Shown here in pieces: positions 60,066 to 64,000 of a stretch of DNA of 64,000 nt. The first letter of the stretch is position 1, and every line of letters begins with the position of its first letter. The notes below the pieces were generated by a model that had not been told where the DNA came from, did no database searches, and worked only from the letters and a program-made list of their open reading frames with translations. The position numbers and the translations under genes are program-made. Origin of the DNA: Reticulitermes lucifugus (taxonomy: Eukaryota; Arthropoda; Insecta; Blattodea; Rhinotermitidae); contig JAKCWW010001147.1 in the NCBI GenBank assembly GCA_026260175.1, forward strand, positions 3,413 to 67,412. Direction: 5' to 3'.

Positions 60066-60324
60066 TGCCTTCCCTAAAAACACTCAAATCATCCGACAGA
60101 TTCTTATGAGATTGGATATGAATGCCTGCCACTCTACGTTACCATACCTATGATTCATTTTATATCGTGCCATTAAAAATCGCAAAATTAAATACATTTT
60201 ACTTGGAAATATGCAAATGTTGTTGTCGCGTCTAAGATAGGACCTAATATTTCCAATGTACAAAACGCTTCCTTTGTGAGTGAGTCACAGTTTGGAAGAA
60301 AGTGACAGGTAGTTCAGCTGACTG

Positions 60325-60334
60325 GCGCATGCGC
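60325..60334. promoter_or_regulatory. NRF1/ewg-type palindrome (candidate)
   Basis: gcgcatgcgc is a perfect match to the palindromic NRF-1 (insect ewg) recognition word, and an AP-1-like tgagtca lies at about 60283-60289. No gene start was found nearby, so function is only a possibility. Confidence 0.2.
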
Positions 60335-60754
60335 ACATTAGCACATGGTCTGTGATGTCGTCAGAGATCGCACTTATTGTTCTTTTTTCCTGCTGTACTA
60401 CGGTGTATGTATATTTAAAGTACGAGATGGTGTAGGGAAAACACTCTAAAATTAATTGAACTGTTAAATAATTTTAAAGCATTCCAAAATAAAGTACTGT
60501 GACATTAGTATTGGTAGAGTCTGGTTAGGTAATTGTTTAAGGAAACGCATATGAAGGGAGTACCAGTTTTTTTACATTGTGAATACTTTCAGGGTACGAA
60601 TAAAAGCTCTTGATTCCCGTTTATTTATTAGTCCTTCTTATATGACGGGGAAAGATACTACCCCTTCAGTGACACTGGGGTTTAAATTCCAAATTCTACT
60701 AAGGGTGTAGTATCATAAATTTCTTGAACCCTTAAATGCATTCACGAGAGTGCA

Positions 60755-61140
60755 GTGCACAGAGGCTGGCAGCGTGTTAAGAATTAAAGCTCCGTACAGT
60801 GTACTGAGACTGGCAGTGTGTTAAGAATTAAAGCTCCGTACATTGCACCAAGGCTGGTAGCGTGTTAAGAATTAACCCTTTGCACTACAAATTATTCTTG
60901 TGAATTACAACAGTCTGGTTCAAATTCATTGTCCAGAAAATATCTAATGTTCACAGTTCAAAATCATCCATTAGATAACGGGAACTGAGGGAAAACCAAC
61001 AAAAAAAAACGCTGCAAAATAGCCCGTCGATTAGAGCTCGACATTGGATCTGGTACAACGGAAAGCGCTGTCGAGTTTAACTCGATATTGGCTTAGAAAG
61101 AGTTAAAGTTTCGTACAGTGCCATAGGGCCAGCATTGGAC
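60755..61140. repeat. 44-bp minisatellite, three-plus units, split by a MITE
   Basis: ctggcagcgtgttaagaatt-type units are in register at 60766, 60810 and 60854. After the insert the array resumes as ttaaagtttcgtacagtgcc (61103-61140), the next half unit. Confidence 0.85.
60876..61102. mobile_element. piggyBac-type MITE, 227 bp, TTAA target
   Basis: The insert is flanked by TTAA on both sides (60872-60875 and 61103-61106). Only one TTAA is expected at this place in the 44-bp unit, so it is a target duplication. The ends are ccctttgcac and, inverted, ctctttctaa. CCYTTT ends plus TTAA duplication are the piggyBac superfamily signature. The 3' subterminal region has 'gctcgacattgg' and 'actcgatattggc' repeats. 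No coding, hence non-autonomous. Confidence 0.75.
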
Positions 61141-62471
61141 GGATAGTATGGTAATGAGTAGCCAAGATGTATCTGTCATTTGTTACGTACATTTTTATAG
61201 AAATTAAAACGTGGCGGCCATGCAAAATTTTTACCTTTATTTTGGTTTGATGGCTGTATCAAACGAAACATTTTAGATAAGCGTGTGAAATTTCGTGTGG
61301 AGTTAGACTAAACGCGTGGCTGGTATTTTTAATAAAATTGTGGCTGCAAATTAAAGGCTTCAAACTTCATAGAGGTGTTAGTATTTCAGATCTTGTGATG
61401 AAAATTTAATACCGTCAGAAGCTGTGTTCAAAATTATACATATGTGCATTACTAAACTATACAAATCTTTGTTAATTTCTGGATATTATTCTGCTCAACA
61501 AACAAACTGAAGCACTGGAAAGCAAGTGTTCCCAAAACGCATCGCATTTTGTCATTTTCAGATTTAGATTACTCCAGAGAGGTATTCTGCGGCGAAGGTT
61601 TGTTGCCATCATTCTCGTGGCCTTCCTGCAGCACAGTAGATTTCTCTCAGACAGTGACAAATGAGACCGAGGAACTAGCAAGAACCCGAGAAAAGATAAA
61701 GGACAGGAAAAAGGGGGCAAGAATATAATACTTGTGGTGGTAAACGAATGAAGTAGAGTCCAAGAAAATATGGAAAATGATTCTAGGACGACGTAAAATA
61801 AATTACTACGCAGTCAATAGAGGTGGTTCAAGTTAAAGAAAGAAGTACAGCTTTAAAGTAAGACGCCAGGCAGGCAAAGAGTTAGATTTTCATTAAGAAG
61901 TTTGAGTAGTTTTCAGAGGAAAAGGAAGGAAGGAGTTACTGTAAGATTTTGTGAACTAGTAAGACAGGTAGAGTGTGGTAATTATTCTTCTCGATCTTAC
62001 AGCAAGAAGTAAATGAAATTACATATTTTAAAATTTACGGATAAAACCGGCGGTCAATGGAAGTGTAGATATCTTCCCTAAAGCAAGATTTATATTTCAT
62101 TTTGCCCGCCGTAGACAAAGAGGGTCTAAATATTTACTTCATATGTGTATACAATTAATTAGCCTCTTATGCACGTTGCGTGCAAAAAAATATCTGCTTC
62201 TTTTATTAGAGCTGCGTGTTACATAGATGATCTCACACGTTGGACCAGAAACTTTCTTTGAAACTGCAGCTTGTCATAAATTTCCTGCTTATTGAGGAAC
62301 CAGAAGAAAAAACCCGCCAATGGAACCTGTCTCGATCCAGCTGAATTTAGTGTATGTCCTCGCTTAATACGTCGCTTCTTGCGGCATTAGATTCCGTCCA
62401 AGCCTGAGACTCTGTCGTAATATGTAGCTTACGTAGAGAGGTTGTGGCATCTGGTAGAACAGGTTGCAGTA
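61141..62471. other. no recognisable feature
   Basis: One 82-codon minus frame (61472-61720), no signature. Confidence 0.4.
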
Positions 62472-62930
62472 CTAAGGAATTCAGTCTCACCTCCTGCTAC
62501 ATCTGATAAAGAGGCCATCATACCAAGGTACTCAGCCTCACCTCACTACTGCCATCTGGTACAGGCCGTAATACCAAGGAACTCAGCTCATCTCATTGTT
62601 ACCATCTGGTACAGGCCATAATGCCAAGTAACTCAGCCTCACCTCACTGCCGCCATCTGGTACAGGCCATAATTCCAAGGAACTCAACCTCACCTCAGTG
62701 CTGCCATCTGGTACGATCACAATGCCAAGAGACTCAGCCTAACCCACTGCTGCAATCTGGTACATGCCATAATGCCAAGGAACTCAGCCTCACCTCACTG
62801 CCTCCATCTGGTACAGGCCATAATGCCAAGGAACGCAGCCTCACCTCACTGCTGTAATCTGGTACAGGCCGTATTGCCAAGGAACTCAGCCTCACCTCAC
62901 TGCTGCAATCTGGTACAGGCCATAAGCAAG
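62472..62930. repeat. 50/51-bp minisatellite, about nine units
   Basis: ccaaggaactcagcctcacc units start at 62472, 62523, 62574, 62624, 62675, 62725, 62775, 62826 and 62877, each ending tctggtacaggccataatg. Frames on both strands (62621-62857 and 62734-62940) are repeat translations. Confidence 0.95.
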
Positions 62931-63639
62931 TGACTCTCATAGCATTTTGTTATCTGATATACGTTCTCGCACCTAAGTTTACGATTAAAAGCCTTGCTAC
63001 ATTAATAGACTAATTATCATTTTTATCTTGGACAAGTTATGACGTCAGGTTCATTTTCCTACTGCCCTGTGCAGTGCTGCTGATGTCGTGATATCATTTT
63101 ATGATAGTGCGTCCAGAACCGCTGTGTAACAGCGCACCGGAACCGCTGGTACGAGAGAGGAAACGTGTTAATTTCATGCCAGTATATCAAAGTGGTAACT
63201 GAATTAGTTTCTAACATCTTTATTCTTTCATTCTGTCAGTGAAATCTAGGTGCAGAACAGTTAAAGTTTATCTCTTGTGTTTTGTTTTCCCTTAAAATTT
63301 ATTTAGGGTTCCCTCATCAATGGTTATTATCCTGAGCCAAATAAAATCTTGTGTTCTATCCTGTATTTTGACGGTCTGTTTTTAGATTCGCCCATCTAGT
63401 CATAGATCTCCCAAACTTATTTATTTCCCTAAGGTATTGTATGTTAAAATTGTGTTTGTAGTTGTCTAGCTTCATTATTTATTGGCATATATTTTAATTA
63501 TTTGTTACTTGTAATTATGACGGGATTATAAGTGTGGATTTAACAATTCTTAAATATTACACTAATTATTTAAAGACACGTGGATTACTGCAATGTAAGT
63601 ATTTCATTCCACGCGCATTTGCATAGTCGCGAATTGCGC
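62931..63639. other. no recognisable feature
   Basis: AT-rich, no frame or shared repeat. Confidence 0.4.
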
Positions 63640-63900
63640 CTATTAGCTCTGTTATGTCCGTCTGTCCGCATGTATCAGCTCGGCTCCCACTGCACGGATT
63701 ACCGTGAAATTGGATGTTAGAGACGTCTATGGAAATCTGTATAGAATTTACAAATTTTGTTAAAATCGAGCAAAAATATGGGGCACTTTACGTGAAGACC
63801 GAAGTACATTTTATTGTTGCCGGCGAGATTAAACTGCCATAAAATTGCTCTCTTCTAGTTAAATTGTATCAGACTGTTAGGATAGCCGAAGAAGTATAAA
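63640..63900 (+). repeat. dispersed repeat, second copy of the 29563 family
   Basis: Opens with 'atgtccgtctgtccgcatg', then 'ggattaccgtgaaattgga', 'gagcaaaaatatggggcac' and 'tttacgtgaagaccgaagt', the same order as 29563-29765. Element type unknown. Confidence 0.4.
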
Positions 63901-64000
63901 CATTACGCGAACGCGCCGCAGTTTCGCTTTATACGTACAAGACTATCATTTTAATCTCTTTTTTCAGACTGAATATGTGTATCTGTTTTCAATTTCCCAT

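Overview
This window looks like intergenic or intronic DNA from a large, transposon-rich animal genome. The best guess is a polyneopteran insect (cricket, katydid or cockroach type). That is an inference from the style of the decayed RTE-like, Jockey-like and Tx1-like LINEs, the tRNA-derived SINEs and the Penelope-like sequence. The DNA is AT-rich, and no open frame looks like a working host gene. The longest open frame (289 codons, minus strand, 44240-45109) is the C-terminal part of a LINE reverse transcriptase. No CRISPR, rRNA or intact tRNA gene was seen. Two runs of N (35501-35690, 55828-56054) lie inside tandem arrays.

Layout. 1-9 kb: three SINE families (called S1, S2 and S3 here), two RTE-like 3' ends and several short hammerhead-like hairpin motifs. 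11.8-17 kb: an RTE-like pseudogene abutting a 53-bp minisatellite, then a Jockey-like pseudogene that contains a 38-bp minisatellite and is split by an RTE-like insertion with an 8-bp target duplication. 18.6-19 kb: a CATA/CA tract. 25.4 kb: a strong 91-base hairpin. 26.5-28.8 kb: a Penelope-like (PLE) reverse transcriptase remnant with a hammerhead-like motif downstream on the same strand, then a SINE with an 18-bp target duplication, then a long RTE-like pseudogene. 33.2-34.1 kb: an RTE-like end with a 12-bp target duplication beside, and probably inside, a mariner D34D transposase remnant. 35-36.4 kb: a foldback element, a 38-bp array and two SINE fragments. 43.4-45.2 kb: a SINE with a perfect 13-bp target duplication, split at its B box by a Tx1-like LINE. 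46.6 kb and 50.6-51.3 kb: inverted-repeat elements carrying the hammerhead-like core. 53.8-54.4 kb: two RTE-like 3' ends head to tail. 55.6-62.9 kb: three more minisatellites, one interrupted by a TTAA-flanked piggyBac-type MITE.

The most interesting signal is a dispersed motif of the form CTGANGA, hairpin, GAAAC, short loop, GT(A/C/T). It occurs on both strands, often at the ends of inverted repeats. In four copies the flanking 'stem I' pairs although its sequence differs between copies, which suggests a conserved RNA fold. One copy lies downstream of PLE coding sequence, and PLEs are known to carry hammerhead ribozymes. All copies have one extra base between the CUGANGA box and stem II, so catalytic activity is unproven.

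Stretches not listed as features were read and gave nothing I could support. Coordinates of decayed repeats are approximate to about 10-30 bases.
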